From NCBI RefSeq assembly GCF_047663525.1, contig NC_092597.1, forward strand, positions 23,832,501 to 23,896,500: DNA of 64,000 nt, read 5' to 3'. Shown here piece after piece: positions 1-31,400 of this stretch. Numbering within the stretch: position 1 is the first letter of the stretch; the number at the start of each line of letters is the position of its first letter. Both the position numbers and the translations under genes were made by a program. A model generated the notes under the pieces. It did not search any database, had not been told where the DNA came from, and was given only the letters and a program-made list of their open reading frames with translations. The stretch is from Anas platyrhynchos. Taxonomy: Eukaryota; Chordata; Aves; Anseriformes; Anatidae.

Positions 1-59
1 CAACACACGGGGAAGGAGGGGATTGCAAATTCACCCCACAAACCAGATCCAAAGGAACA

Positions 60-124
60 CCCCAAAAACAAAACAAAAAAAAAGAGAAAAAAAAAACAAA
101 AACAACAACAACAAAAAAAAACAT
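60..124. repeat. A-rich simple repeat in or beyond the ANP32A 3' UTR
   Basis: Nearly pure A with scattered C and G (CAAAA and CAACAA steps). On the ANP32A sense strand it is a T/G-rich tract. No coding potential is seen. Confidence 0.6.
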
Positions 125-576
125 TTGGTCACTATTTACAAACAGCAAAAGAAAAGGTACCTACAAAAGCAGGGACAGCATTGGCTGAAAATGGCAGTCA
201 TTCACGGACAGGCAACAAAGAAATCACTTTATCAATATGCCATTCTCACACCTGTTGCTGTGGAGGGACGCTTTGCCTAGATTTGAAGCATCCCCCAAAA
301 ATGCTTACAACGTATTTAGTGACTGGCAGCGGTGGAAAATCCCAACAACCAAGGATATTCGGCTGTCTCAGAACAGAATATGTGTATTTGGGGTATCATC
401 CACTGATCTTAACTTTTTTTTTCCTCTTTTTGAAAGATGTCAAACTATCCACTCCAATAATAAGAAACAAATTACCACTTGGTTTATACTTACTATTGCA
501 GTTACAGGGACTAAGAGAGGGACAAAAAGAAAAAATTTAAAATGAATAGGAGGAGGAGTGGCAGTAAAAATAGTAT

Positions 577-582
577 TTTATT
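577..582 (-). terminator. Candidate ANP32A polyadenylation signal (AATAAA)
   Basis: The plus strand reads TTTATT here, so the minus strand reads AATAAA about 170 nt past the ANP32A stop. It is the only canonical signal between the stop codon and the window edge. Known ANP32A transcripts in other vertebrates have longer 3' UTRs, so the transcript may also run on past position 1. Confidence 0.5.
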
Positions 583-749
583 CCCTTGCCCACCCAGTCT
601 GCTTCTCCCTCTCGTTCCCACAGCAACATTACAATCAGAAAAAAAAAAAAAAAAAAAAAGAAAAAAAAAGGTTGGGGGTGTGGGGAGGGGAAATACAGGG
701 TAAAAACAGTCAAATCACAATAGGAAATTTTCAAAATAGGTTATTCAGT

Positions 750-18330
<17,581 letters not shown>

Positions 18331-18960
18331 GGCCGCGGCTGCTGGCGGGAGGCGCTCGGCTGTGCCCGGCTCCGCTGGCGTGGTGCTGACCCCGCTGCAG
18401 GACCCCCCCCTACCTCCCCCCGAGGCCGGTACCGGGAGGTCTCGGCGGGCTCCAGCAGCTCCGCTCGGAACCCCGAGCCCAGCGCCGCGGCGAACACTAA
18501 CCTGATAACTGCGGAGGCGGGCGCTCCCGGGGGCTCCGGCTTGAGCGACGTCTCCCTCCTCCAATCACCGCCGGGCTCCGCTGGGTTTTAACCAATCGGA
18601 GGAGACGAGGGGAGGTGGGAGCCAATAGGAATGCGGCGCAGCCGGCCAGGGGGACAGCCCGGCTGGGAGCGGAGCCTCATTCCGCGCTGGGGGCTGATGG
18701 GGAAGGAGCGGCGGCGGCGGCGGCTCGGCGGCGGCGGGCACGGGGCTCGCTGCGCCCCCCCGCCCCCCCCCTTCGCTTCCTTCCCCCCGGCTCCCTCCGC
18801 TCTCCCGGGGGAGGCGCCGCGGTTGTGGGGCGGGGAGCGGAGCCGGAGCTGGAGTCGGAGCCGCCCGGGTAGGGGCGCGCAGCCAGGAGGGAGGGAAAGG
18901 TGCGGAGCGGGGCGGCTGCGGTGGGGGGGGTGGGGGGGCGGTGCCGATCGCCTCAGCGGC
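18331..18960 (-). promoter_or_regulatory. ANP32A CpG-island promoter
   Basis: GC- and CpG-rich sequence immediately upstream of the ANP32A start. Three CCAAT boxes occur on the plus strand (CCAATCACC near 18560, CCAATCGGA near 18592, CCAATAGG near 18623), that is, inverted with respect to ANP32A. They cluster 230-300 bp upstream of the ATG with no TATA box, the usual layout of a housekeeping promoter. Transcription start is probably between about 18340 and 18560. Confidence 0.8.
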
Positions 18961-18969
18961 CGCCATGAG

Positions 18970-19410
18970 GGGAGGAGAGAGGAGGGGGGGGGTTGAGGGG
19001 GTGCTGGTGCTCGGGTGAGGGGTGTGAGGGGGCTGGGGGGGTCTGAGGAGGATTAGAGGGGGCTTGGGGGGCCTGGGGGGAGTTTGAGGGGGATTTGAGA
19101 GGGGTTGGGGGGGTCTGAGGGGGATTTGAGGGGGCTTGGGGAGGTCTGAGGAGGATCTGGGGGGACTCTGAAGGGGCTACAGGGGCTGAGGGAGCTCTGA
19201 GAGGATCTGGGGGGGGGTCTGAGGGGGATTTGAGGGGGCTACAGGGGCTGAGGGAACCCTGAAAGGACCTGGGGGGGTTCTGAGAGAGATTTGAGGGGGG
19301 TCTGAGGGGGCTACAGGGGCTGAGGGAAGCTGGGGGGGGGGTCTGAGGGGGATTTGAGGGGGCCTGAGGGGGCTACAGGGGCTGAGGGAGCCCTGAGGGG
19401 GATGTGGGGG
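18970..19410 (+). repeat. G-skewed degenerate minisatellite upstream of ANP32A
   Basis: Repeated GGGGATTTGAGGGGG, GGGCTACAGGGGCTGAGGG and GGGGTCTGA steps with loose periodicity. The plus strand is strongly G-rich with many GGGG runs, so G-quadruplex or R-loop formation is plausible for transcription to the right, away from ANP32A. Confidence 0.8.
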
Positions 19411-22400
19411 TGCTGAGGGACTCACAGCCCCCCTGCGTGCCCACAGCCTCGCCGGCTGGCCCCACTCATGCAGGTGGTGATGGCGGTGTCAGGCTCCCCA
19501 GTGAGGTGCCCAGCACACCCCCAGCCTTGGATCCGCTGGCTCCTGGCTTTGCCGGAGCCCCCAGGCTCGCTTGCTGGTGTGGAGGTGAGGTTGGCTTCCT
19601 CAGGCATGGGGGCTGAGGTGAAATTGCTTTGTGTCCCCACCGGGCCCTGCATACGGTCAGTGATGTTCCTGTGGGCTTGACAGGGAGTTGGGAATGACAG
19701 AGTGCTGTAAAAACCCTTAACAGTTGTTTTGAAATGCCTGATACTCGTTATCAACAAAAGGTGACAGAATTGTCTTATCAAAACATTCCAAGGTGTAGGA
19801 TGGAAGCTCATATATACATAACAAGCTACTTTAGCTGTGGATGAGCTGGGATGGATGCCCTGGACAGCTAAGCACAAATTCTGCAGGAGTGTGGAAGCTA
19901 GCAGAAAGGTCAAGATGGATCCAGCTTCAGGTAAAAAAATATAACTTTGTTCACTAGTGTTTTGCAGCAGGTTAATATTTTTGTGTGGTGATGTAGAGCT
20001 TCTTTATGGTTCAGCTGTTAGAGGCATTGGATTTCTGCTTTGTCTGTGGCATGGACAAATCATCATTTTATTTATTGTTCTGTGGTGCTGGCTTCAACAT
20101 ACTAAAAATTACTGCGGTGGTTTTAGGATGTAAACTTTGCAAAGCTTTAGGACCTCTGCGTCAGAGTGAACCGTATCTTAGCTCTGTTTTAAATTCTTTA
20201 CAGGTGTGAACAAAGGTGGCCCCTGGGCTGAGGCTTCACAGAGGAAGGTCTGATCTGGAGTTTGGTTTAAAGGCACAGGTGAAGACCTTTGGAAAAGAAC
20301 TTTCATTGTGGAAACAGTGCCTTTAAGTATTAACTGAACCTTTATCACAGGTGGGGAAAATAAGTTTCTGAGAATCCAGAGATGTTTTTTTTTTTTACTT
20401 CCTTGTAAGTAAGAATTTTTTCTTTATAAACTGCTCCCCTCCAATATATCAGGGGAGATTTATTCAAAATTCAAAACCAAAGAGAAATGTTTAAAGCTGC
20501 TGTTTTTTTTCCCTCTGCCCCGTGCATGCATACCTTGCTTATATTGCAAAGGCTTTAGAAGTCTTGAAAACTCTGGAAGAACTAAAAATGCATGGGAAAT
20601 GTTCCAAAGGTCAAGTATCAAAGTGTCCTCTCATAGTGGTACATGCATTGTAATTAATATCTTTGCAGAGTAGAGCTTTTATTTTCTTAAAAACAGTTTT
20701 AACTCCTGGTCAAATTTGGGTTTTTACTTTTGGGATATGAAAAAAAGTGAATCTGCTTCAAAATTGTTATGCTTGTGCCATAAGGATTCAGTTTTGTGCT
20801 TTCTGTAATAGAGGAAGAATGTGTTACATCTTGATGAAGCAATGCTAAGTCTTACTTGGGGAATTCTTATTGTCTGTTTCTATGAATAAAGCAATCAACT
20901 CTATCTGTTCTAGATGTTGTTGATTAGAAATACTGCCTACTGACAAAATGTGTGAAATCCTGTCCTGTCAGAGTCCTTGTCAGAGCTGAGCAGCAGAAGT
21001 GAGCTGAGCTCTGCTTACGGTGGTGGGAAACTAGTCTTGAGGATCCGTGGTCAGTCTCCTGTTGGAAGATGAAAATATTCTCTGTGCTTATCTGTTATCT
21101 ACTGGCTTTTAAAGTTGGAGTAGAAAAAAGTTAGTATTTTGACAAATCACTGTAATCATTACAGTTAATATTTAATAATATTTGATTTTGTCTGTGGTTC
21201 ACATGTTTTTCCAACTCCTTCATTGCTCAAAGTAATGTGTTGTTAATTGTATGACCAGCAAATGCTAAATACAGGTTTACACGTAAAAGCTGATCACGTG
21301 TCAGAATCCTGGGCCAAAATCTAAAATGCTAAAGGTGTTTACTCTAGAAGTTTTTTGGTTGTTGCTGAGCCTCAGTTAATTTTTTTTTGTGAACTTCTCT
21401 ATGATTATTTTCTAGGTATCCTCTGATCTAGCATTAAAAACTCTTTAGTGTAACTAGATTTGTCCAGGTAGGCGATTTTATCCAGATTTTCTGTTTTGCT
21501 ATGGATGGTTCCCCCCCCACCTTTTTCTATTTAAAGTGTTAAATACCTTTATATCCTTCTTATATTAACAAAAGCTTTATATGAATGGATACTGTACATT
21601 AAATACACGCATCACACAGAACCCAGAAGGATTTCCCATGTCTGTAATATCAATGGATAGTTGAGCATTTGCTAAAATGAGCTGCTGATTGTTCTTTTGC
21701 CTCTAATAATACTCCTTTGTTTATCTGCTGGTATCTTGTTTGTTCCTGTTGCATTTGCACAATGCATTCCTTCATGTTTTGTGTAGCATCTTCAGTCCTC
21801 TTTTTGTATGGAGATCCAGCAACGGGAAAGAGAAAATTCTGTTCTTAAATCGTCCCTCTTCCTGCCCTTACTTCTCCACCCCCAGCCCCTCCAGTGTAGC
21901 TGGAAAATGGGTCATTAAGGGGAATTGAGAGCAATATTGATCACTGGTATCTGGAGTTCTGGGGAAAAGGGACAAAAGTGAGCACAGGAAAATGATATGT
22001 GTGTTCTGAAAACATACATTTATGCTTTGAGACTCTTAAAATCGATATGGGAGTGCTATAGCTAGAAAAATAAATAAATGAAGACCTCGAGTCGTTGGCT
22101 AAAAAAGCACCGAAGCTTACTGCCATTGTAAGAGGCTTGGGTGTTGGTGTTGTGCCTTTTGCCTCTTGGTTGTTTGAATTTCTCCTAACAGTGGTTAGCA
22201 ACGTGCAAGCAGAGCGCTCAAGTCTAAACCAGAAGGGATTTTGTCTAATATTATTTGCGCTCTTTTTTTTTTTAAATGTAATCGCTCTTTTGAGTTAGGC
22301 AAGTTCAACACAATATATCTTGCAGTGCTGACTGCTGGGGCTGTTGTATAACTCCTCTGGCGTATGAGTGATTCCCATTGATTTCTGCACTAATTGTTTG

Positions 22401-25400
22401 CAAATGTTACATTTTTTGTCACAATATTCTGTTTTCTATCAATGTTTCAAGTAAGAGATAAGAACTGAAGAAAGGTAATTTAAAGCCAAGTGTTTAATGG
22501 GAAGTAGTTGTTTTAAGTTACCAAACTGAGGAGAGATGAGTGCTTGTTACATCTCAAAACTGGCTTTGTTCCCCCCGAGCTTAGCATAGACCATTCCCTC
22601 TGGTTTTATTTGCACAACATCAGGCATACCAGTGGAGCCTAGAAATTAATAATGTTTAGCAAGACGAAGAAAGAAATCAAGTTTCACACACTTCTGCTGA
22701 TTTACAGCCATAGGCAGATCAATATATAAATAATATAAAGCTTCCATAACTTGTACACCATTTTTTTTAGAACTGTTTCCTGCAGCTCTTTCTGCAACCA
22801 TTTTTCTTCCAGTTCCTGGCTGCCAAATACGTTTTTGATTTCTTGTCAAAGCCAATTGTTAAACTTATGCTAATAGGAGAGGGTTTAGATGAGTTTCACA
22901 GGTGCATTTAGCAGCAGATACATCACATTTTCTCTTTTTGTGGGAAGAACACTTAATGAATACTCTTAAGGTTATCCTTCAGTGTTCAACAGGTGATCAA
23001 GCTATTTATTCCTCGTGGAAGCTGGTGTATTTCTCCTTATTTCTTTTCTGAAGCATTAAGCATTTTATTCTGCAGGTAGGCTGACATCATTACAAATAAG
23101 AGCTTTATGTCTTCGATACTTCATATTATTGCAAGGAAGATTCCTGTACAGAGTTTAACAAACGTTGTTCAGTTTGTGAAGAGCAATGGTTCCAATTTTT
23201 TTATACTTATTACTTGTTTTGTATATAAATATTCGGCCATTCCAATTGCTGTTGGTCTTCCTTTTCCAAGCTGTCCTGTCCATAACCAACTTCAAAAGTG
23301 TAAAATGTCGTGAGTTAAACATTATAAACTAAAAATATTAGACTTTCAGGGTAATTTGGGAGGGAAAGATGTGTATAATATGGATTGAAGACGTAGCATA
23401 GCTTTGTAATCGAATGAGTAGGCCATGCAGCTTCCCTGGGTCCTTTGTGGAGAATCAAAGTGCAATAACTTCTTAGTTGTGATGTGAGAGATTAAAAATA
23501 AAATCAGCGTTATATTTTTAAGCTGTCGTAAATCTGTGTGTTGGTCAGCAGAGAAGCAAGGAAGGAACTCGAGATTCTCGCACCATCCCCATAAAAGTTC
23601 TTTGCAAAAGCTGGCGAAGTTGGCTGTGATACGGTAGAATAAAACACAAAATCAGAGGTGGGAAAGAAAAGTGTCAATTTTTGGTACAAAATTGAGAATG
23701 TGATAATCAAAGTTCAAAGCTAAAAGTGTATGTTAATATATTTTTGAAACTAAGGTGGAAAACAAGGTGAATGATGATGTCAAAATGAAACTGTATGAAA
23801 TGAAGCATATTGAAGAGTTTGCAGGAGTGATTTAGCAGTTCCTGAAGATGACAAGAGACATCTGGAGAACTCAGAAAATACAAAATGCAAAGATTCTTGT
23901 CAAAGCCTGTATCTGTGTGTTGGGATAAGAAGGAAGTTTTTGTTTATTTAAAAAAAAAAAAGCAGTTTGAGGTATTTAGAGCAGCAAGAACGTGATGTTA
24001 GGTATTTACAAGGCCTGCACACCAGGAGTGTGAATGCGGTTGAAGCTAAAGGAGCCTTGATCCACTAGGACTTATCATAGATAACTTCAGGAGCATTTGA
24101 CCAGTTCTACTCTATTCATGGGGAGGAAAAAAGGAAATGGACTTGCAGTTTTATACTTTACTGAATGATTAGGTTTTGATTTAGCAGAAGTGCCTCAGAA
24201 GAACAGAGTCTATTTTTTTTCTTGCACTCAAAATAAGAAGCACCTACTGTAGAAAGAGCGTATTGTATGAAATCTGCTGCAGTGGATGTGAGAGCTTTCA
24301 AGTCTGACAGTTTAAGTAGTGAAGATGAAAGTGAGGACAGTTCTTGGGCAGGGGACTTCAAGAGGAATGTGATTCATGGGACACAGTGAGTAGCGTAATT
24401 ACCAGTGCAGCTGCCGTAGTAACTTCTGCCAGTACTAAAAAAAAAAAAAAAAAACAACCTGTCATGCCCAGTGCTCTATTGGTCGTAGTGTAAATGATAA
24501 AGATGGGAGCAGCGGCGTAATGCCTTGTTCCTCTTGCCAACTGCAGATCGCTGCACGTGGATGGAGCTATTTCTGCTGGGTTTCAAATTGGCGTAAAACC
24601 TTCATAGGATTTCCTAAAGTGCTTAGGCTGAGGAAGTGTTTTGGAACTGGAGGTAGTGAGATTTTTTTCCTTTTCTCTAAAGAATAGTGAAAGGGCAGAG
24701 ATTCAGAGGGGTTGAATGAATCTGATAACGGGTAATACCTGTCAAATTCAGTCAAGATAAAACACTTAAACACTTAATTTCAGTGTTTTCAATATGTAAG
24801 TTTATTTCAGTGATTAATTTGTTTTGATATTGTATTAGGGCTTTTCAACTTCTCTGTGATCATACTTTCTTTCTGTTACGTAATATTTGAAAGGTCTGAC
24901 CTGTAGTTCAATATTTGCTTACAATTTAGCTGAATGAAACGTTTCAGACTTAATCCAAAATAGAATTTGGGGTGAAGAGCTCTTGAAAAATTCGGAGGGA
25001 AGAGCGGAAAGGAATGTTCTGCTAGACTCAGGCTTCATTTTTATTTAAATTTCTGGATCTAGAAAAAAAAACATTACTGGAGAATGCGGGAATTCTGTAA
25101 TATTAACCACAGAACATTTTCTTTTGCTAACATGAGTTGTCAAAACTCACTTCTCCAGCACTCAAAGAATTTCTCTAAGTGCAATTTCCATTTTAAAATG
25201 TTGGAAGTGGATTGCTAAAGGTCATGGATCAGTCTAGCATCAAAGGTGGGTCTAGAATTCTGGAATGCTGATTTTTGTAGTCAGGGCTGTCTATTTGACT
25301 GCCTAGCCCTAATGTTGTGTTAGCAGATCATAAAATTTCACCCATGCAATATAAATGTTCATTGTCCTGTTTAAGAGAACACCTAGATTCCTAAGCTGTT

Positions 25401-28400
25401 CTTAGAACACGTAGCTGTTCTGAGCATCAACTATACATACGTACACATGTAAACTTCCTGATTTCATTCAGTCTTTGTTATCCTCATCAAAGAATTTCTA
25501 GATCTTGCTTTTTTTTTTTTCTCTAGCCTTTAATTTGCCTATCATTCCATTTTTGTCATTTCCACCTCCTGTTTCTCGAGAAACTTGCCTACTTCAGCTT
25601 GTTTGGCGTTCTTAAGCCAAGGCATTTGTGGCTTGATTCAAGAAAGGTAAAAAGGGAATCTCAAGTTCCTGTACACAAAATTATTACACAAAATTATCAC
25701 ACAATTGTTACTTATTTCATGAAAATGTTCTGTAAAGATTCCTCACTGTTGTCCCTGTTGACTGATGGTTCTATGGGCTTAAATCCAGGTACAAGGGGAG
25801 TCCTACAGCAATGCTGCAGGGCTGGGCTCTGTAAGCAAGGGGAGACCCTTGTACCCAAGCACCTCCTGACTGCAAGCAGAGTGACGGTAAGTGGTGTGCT
25901 TCTGTAGCTTACACATCCAGCACCCATATGTATGCACCGGGGCTCAGCCCTAATAAAGCGACCTTTTTATGGAAGTTATATTGCATATGTTCTTTGTCAT
26001 AGGTTGCTATCAGTTTATGGAGTGAGAGTCACATGGCAGCTGTGAAAGTGCTATTAAAAATTAAGATTTTCACTTTGCTTGAAGATTGTAGTTCCTTTTT
26101 ATTTCTAACAATGAAAACACTAAGCCTGAAAATGGTAGTTTTAGACTTTCCCATGAATTCTTTGAGCCTTTTTCCAAAACAGAAAGCAAGGCAAAAAGAT
26201 TTATTTTTTTTAAATCCCCATTCAAACCCTATGAAGTAGTACAATTTCTGCTGGTGTAAAAGGAGATCAGCTCATCCCAGAGCTGATTTTGTTTTCTTCC
26301 CAGTTAGGTATTCGGTCTCCAAAGGCGGTTAACAGGTAGGCTAGAGTAGTTCAGTACAAAGTCTTTGAAGTCCAACTGCCCGACCACCTCAGCGCTGGCC
26401 AAAAGGTAGAGCATATTAGTGAGTTTGATAGCAAGTTGTTCTGATTCTCTTTTGACTTTATTTTTTGGCCTAGTGTAAAGATACAGTGTGTTGCCTGCCC
26501 ACTTTTTTGCTCAATTATATAAATAATTCAACTGTTAAACTACCAGGTCACAGGTGGTGACAGGATATGAAACTTGTTTTATTTACCCAGCTCCCTGAAA
26601 GAGGATTTTGCAATTGTTCTGATGGCTCCAATTGTCACTGGGGGGAGAGAAATCTGACCAAGGGACTGATACCTGCAAATAATACCCATGAAATGTACAA
26701 ACTAGGAGGAAGGCTTGAATCTTTCTTGTAGATGAAGTGATGTGCTCATCATGTGGTTAAACGTAGATAAATCAGAACTTCCAGATCCGAACTGACTGCA
26801 AAGCTCCTGTACAGCCAGAAGCACTTGGTGCTGCTTGGCCACGCAGGCTGGTCTTCGTGCATGCTGTGCCTCTTGCCAGTTCCATGCCCAGTTACAAGGA
26901 GCTGCATCTATTTTTGTAAGACTTGCATGAAGCAAATGAAAAGTTAATTTAACAAATTGAAGACTTGTGCTAGGATATGTGGGTGTTTCCTTTGTTCGGA
27001 GACAGAGTAAAAGGGGAGGAAGCAAATTCTGTAGCCTGGAAGTTATCAAAACCAAGTTAATTTTAAAGATGAAGTAGAAGGGCCCCTTTAGAAACCTATA
27101 AAGCGAGATTCTTGTGCATCTGCACCATTAATGCCCTTAAGGTGGAGGTGATCTGGAGTGAGTGGAATGAATTGGTGCAGAAGAGGAGGCTGAACACAGC
27201 GGGGATGTGGTGACCTGGCTCATATTTTGATGGAATTGCTGCCATTGACTTCACGAGCACTTTGGTTTTGGCTCCTAAGCCACTTCCAGTTCCACTTCTG
27301 CAGTGAGGATAAAGAACAATCAGCAAGTTCGTACCGAAGCTGCTGGTAGGCATCAGCAATGAGATCTAGCCTAGCATTTAATTAAACTTAAATAGATGTC
27401 TTTTTTTTTTTTTTTTCTGGAAATATTTGAGAATCCTAATCCTCTGGTGGTCACATCGTGGTGCTTTCCCTCCTAGGTGGGCATGAAGCTTTTGGGCAGC
27501 AAAAGCAGGAGTTTTACAAGTGTTCTGTGTACTTTGTGCCCTCCAAGGCTGTAATTCAGCCGTGTTTCACGTCTGCTGAAACAATAGGAGCTACGGGGGT
27601 GAAATAGGACTTGGATAAGTGATGCTCAGTTTTACTTCAGGAGAGGATGGGGTGAGGGTCCCCACATCCTCGTGGGAAGAGGATGCTAATGGGGAGCTGA
27701 TGTGGTAAGTGGAGGCCTCCACAGGAAGATAAGGCTTCGTGTGCTTTTCCAGTGAAATATATTACACATTTGCTACTTTCTGGGTAACAGCCAAAGCGTT
27801 TGTTGTCCCTCCCCACACACACTTCCATTTATAAATGAAGTCTTCAGTCTTTTTGAATGTCACACGAAACCGTTCAAAACCAGACTTGAGCAATTGAAAT
27901 TCAATTAGTTCAATCAGAGCAATTCAATTGACACAGCTGAGCTCTGTGATCCAAACAAAAGATTTTGCTTTAATTGTGTCGGAATAGCCTGATGCTGATA
28001 TGATTATCTTGTCCCCAGCCCTCCAGAAGGACTAATGCATTTTGAAGTTTACTGGCACACGCCGCAATTTGCTGCTTGAGGTTTAGGTGGTGCCTTAGCC
28101 CTTCGTGAAATTGGAGGTCCACTGGAAAACAAAAGAAATGTTTGTGTTTCGTGCGGGCAAACCCGCTGGATGCTGGGGTTTAACACGTAACACACTGCTA
28201 AATTTGGGAAGCGGCTCGGTCATCCGTTCTGTCTGGAGACAGACGATCTTGTAATAGCCACTTGCAGATGATATTTCTGATGAATCATTTGAGGTTGTGA
28301 TTCACAGCTCAACTGAGATGATGTTACAAGTTAATTTTTTAACTTCGTCTTAGAGCACAAAAGGTTATGATAGCTGCTTTCCTGCATCTACACTTGTCAG

Positions 28401-31400
28401 TCTCCAACATAGGGTGGGATGCGAAGCCAACACAACACCTTTCTTCCCTGACCAAGGCCCTCCACTACCTCGAAGCAGAGGTTTCCTTACTCATCTTGCT
28501 TCTGCCACAAGCACTCTCATTCTTAGACCTCTGTTTTTCTGTGGTATTTGGGACTGGTGGCCACCAGTGCTGTGTTGTTTTTTTTTCCTCGCCTTCCTAG
28601 ATGTTTCTTTACCATGTCATATTTGTCCCTCTTTGGGTTTCTGTAGGCGATTAAAGACCAGAGGAGTCATCTTGATTCCTGTTTTGTTTTTTTTGTTTGT
28701 TTTTTTTTTTTTTTTGTATGAGCATGAAACTAGTGGTCGTACCAGCAGGTCTGGTGTTACCTAGTTCTGTTTTCTGTCAGAAGTTAAAATCTCACGTTGG
28801 CTTTCTGAAATTGTCTGTGTAAATGAAGCATCAGCTTATGCATCGCGTAATTAAAGTGGAGATTCTCATCTTCCTCTGCCAGCCCTCCTTCATCACTGTC
28901 TCCGGCGCAGCAGATGAAACAGCCTTATTTGCTTATCATGCAAATTCAAATCAGGCATCGTCTTTGAAATAAGATTCTCTCTAATCCTCAATAGTGTTGT
29001 CTAAACCTCCATATTTCTTCCTATGTGAGATTTTAGAGATGAGGTCCTTGGCCATCTGTACATGTAAAACACCTCCAATATTTCGCCAGCTATTTAATCA
29101 CTCCTTCCAATATTGTTTTCTCTACCTTGACAGATTTCGTGTGTTGCATCCTTACCGAGTGGCATTGCGGAGGGTGTTGCACAGGGTGGTGGTTTGCTAT
29201 TGCATCCCGTTCTTGTGCTCTGCTCTGTTGCTTCAAATAGGAAGTATTTTTCCTTGCATCAGATCCCAGCCTGCTTGGCACAGCGTGTGCCAGCCTCCCT
29301 TGTCTGCCTGTTGCTTTTAGATTGGGACCATCAGTGCTGCCTGGATGTATTTTTGGGTCTCCCTACCTGCCTGTTCTGCCGTTGACTCTCACATCACATT
29401 TTTGTGCCAGTTATGGAATTTCTCTTGCCTGTTTCTTCTGTCCCAGGACTTGGCGTGAGTCAGTGGCTAGACTTCACAGACACAATAGTAAAACAAACAA
29501 ATAATGATGGAAAATGGAATAATCAGACATAATAATTGACTCACAAGTACGGAAGGTGATCTAGTTTGTAATTCCACTCGGGGCAGGGACAGCCACACTT
29601 AATGTTCTCCCTAACAGATGTTTATGTGGGCTGCTTTGGAGGTGCGTGGTATTGAAATGGCTGCTCCCCAATAATTTGCTCCATTACCTCGCCATCCTTG
29701 CTAGTCATGATGTCTGACCTGAATCTTCCTTGCTGCAGCATAACCCCATTGTTTTTCATACGGGCCATGAAAGAAAAAAGGTATTTTCATTTGTTGTTGT
29801 TGGCATTTTGTTGAAAGTACTTACAGACTTTGTGGTCTTGTTGTCAGGGCAGCTACCTCCGTTTCTCCAGTCTCCCTCGTGCTTGTTTCCAGTTTTCTGT
29901 AGCCTCTGTTAGGCAGATTTCATAGGGCACAGCATTCCAAAGCTGGGTGCTGTTCTCCTGGCTTATATTTGTCTTTGATCACCATAAAGTGCAGCACTGC
30001 TGTCAAACTCAATAAATTACCCCTGTTGACTCATGCTCACCTTGTAATTTCACTCTAACCATTAGATTTTTTTTTTTCCTGTGGAGTTTCTGCACAAGGT
30101 TTGTGGTTGAAGTGGCTGTAATGGGCAGTAGCTGCAGGATTTTCCTCAACAAGGCTCCAGGTCTGGATGGTCAACGTGTTAATGCAAATCTGTTACTAGA
30201 GGGACGTGTGATCAGCATGAGGAAGATGTATGACTCTGAACTGGAAACGCAACTGGAAAAGATGCTGAGGCTGTTCGGAAGTCCCTGGTGGGTATCGGGC
30301 ATCTCATTTTTTTTCATGGTGCTTAGGATTTACCCTAGCAGTAGCAATATCTGTTACATCAAATAGCATTACGCCTGACGTTCATCCCCTCAGTATGTAA
30401 AGGGAGGAATTTTATCCTCTTTCAACCTTCACTTTTGTCAACCTGAACAAGTGGAGCACCTGTGTACTCGATGAGATCCATTACCAAGATAATCTTAGTT
30501 GTTGTTCTCTCAACCTGTTCCTTTCTAACAAGAATAATCAGATTTTTTTACTCGCTTTTCTTACCTGTTTCATCCTGGGTGTCGCTTACAATGTGAGATA
30601 TCCAATTTCATCGCTGACTCTTGAACTTTAGAGACAACTTAAAGAAGTGTAAGTATTACAGGTGATGCTTTGAAGAGTGACTCTTCAGGCCAAGTGGCTG
30701 AAATCTGTCCGCAGGATCCCAGCGTGCTGTGATGGGTGAGGAGCTGCCTATGCCAACGCTGGACCAAAGTCTCCCAAGGATTCTCAGACTGAAAACAGTG
30801 CCAGAGGGGATAGAAAAAGTTCTGGGTAGAGAAAGAGGGTTTCTGATTATCAATCAGTCTCCACACCGAGTGCAATACTGCTATTCTGGGCCTTGGAAAG
30901 TGACATGCTATTTTCCTTTCCTTTTAAATATGACAAAAGCAAAGGCTAGGACTAAGTGGTGGATATTAAATATTGAATATTCCAAAAAGATCTGTCATCT
31001 GCTAAGCATAAGATGACTTTCTTCCAAAAAGAAGCAAGCTGGCTAGACACTATATGTTTGTTTTCTTTTTTTTTTTCACAGAGGTCATGTATTCCCATTC
31101 CTGCTTAAGCTAAATTAACAGGTGGGTAAATGGAAGCAGTTCCCCTTAACAGAAATGCCCTTACAAAAACCAGTAAGTGATTTAATCGAGTGAGTTTCAC
31201 TGAGTATTCACAGTTCACCCCCTTGTGTGCTAGAGTTCAGCGTTGTACAAACAGGATCAGAAATTCTTTGCTTACCTAGCAGCAAATTGGCTGCTTAGTC
31301 AGATACGCAGAGCGCAGCGGTGAGCGTCCAATGCTGAAAGAAAGTTTTGATAATTTCGCTTTCTTTTATAGCGCCGTTTGTTGCGGGGTCAGACTTTTCA

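Noticed and set aside
19422-19913. 163-codon minus-strand ORF upstream of ANP32A
   Set aside because: No domain and no splice support; composition is that of non-coding DNA.
25700-25980. Possible LTR fragment (CCCTAATAAAGCG near 25949)
   Set aside because: No matching second LTR, TG...CA ends or target duplication could be identified.
30103-30366. Plus-strand ORF with NKAPGLDG, reminiscent of LINE reverse transcriptase
   Set aside because: Only this eight-residue string resembles the family. No other reverse-transcriptase motif or LINE 3' end is nearby.
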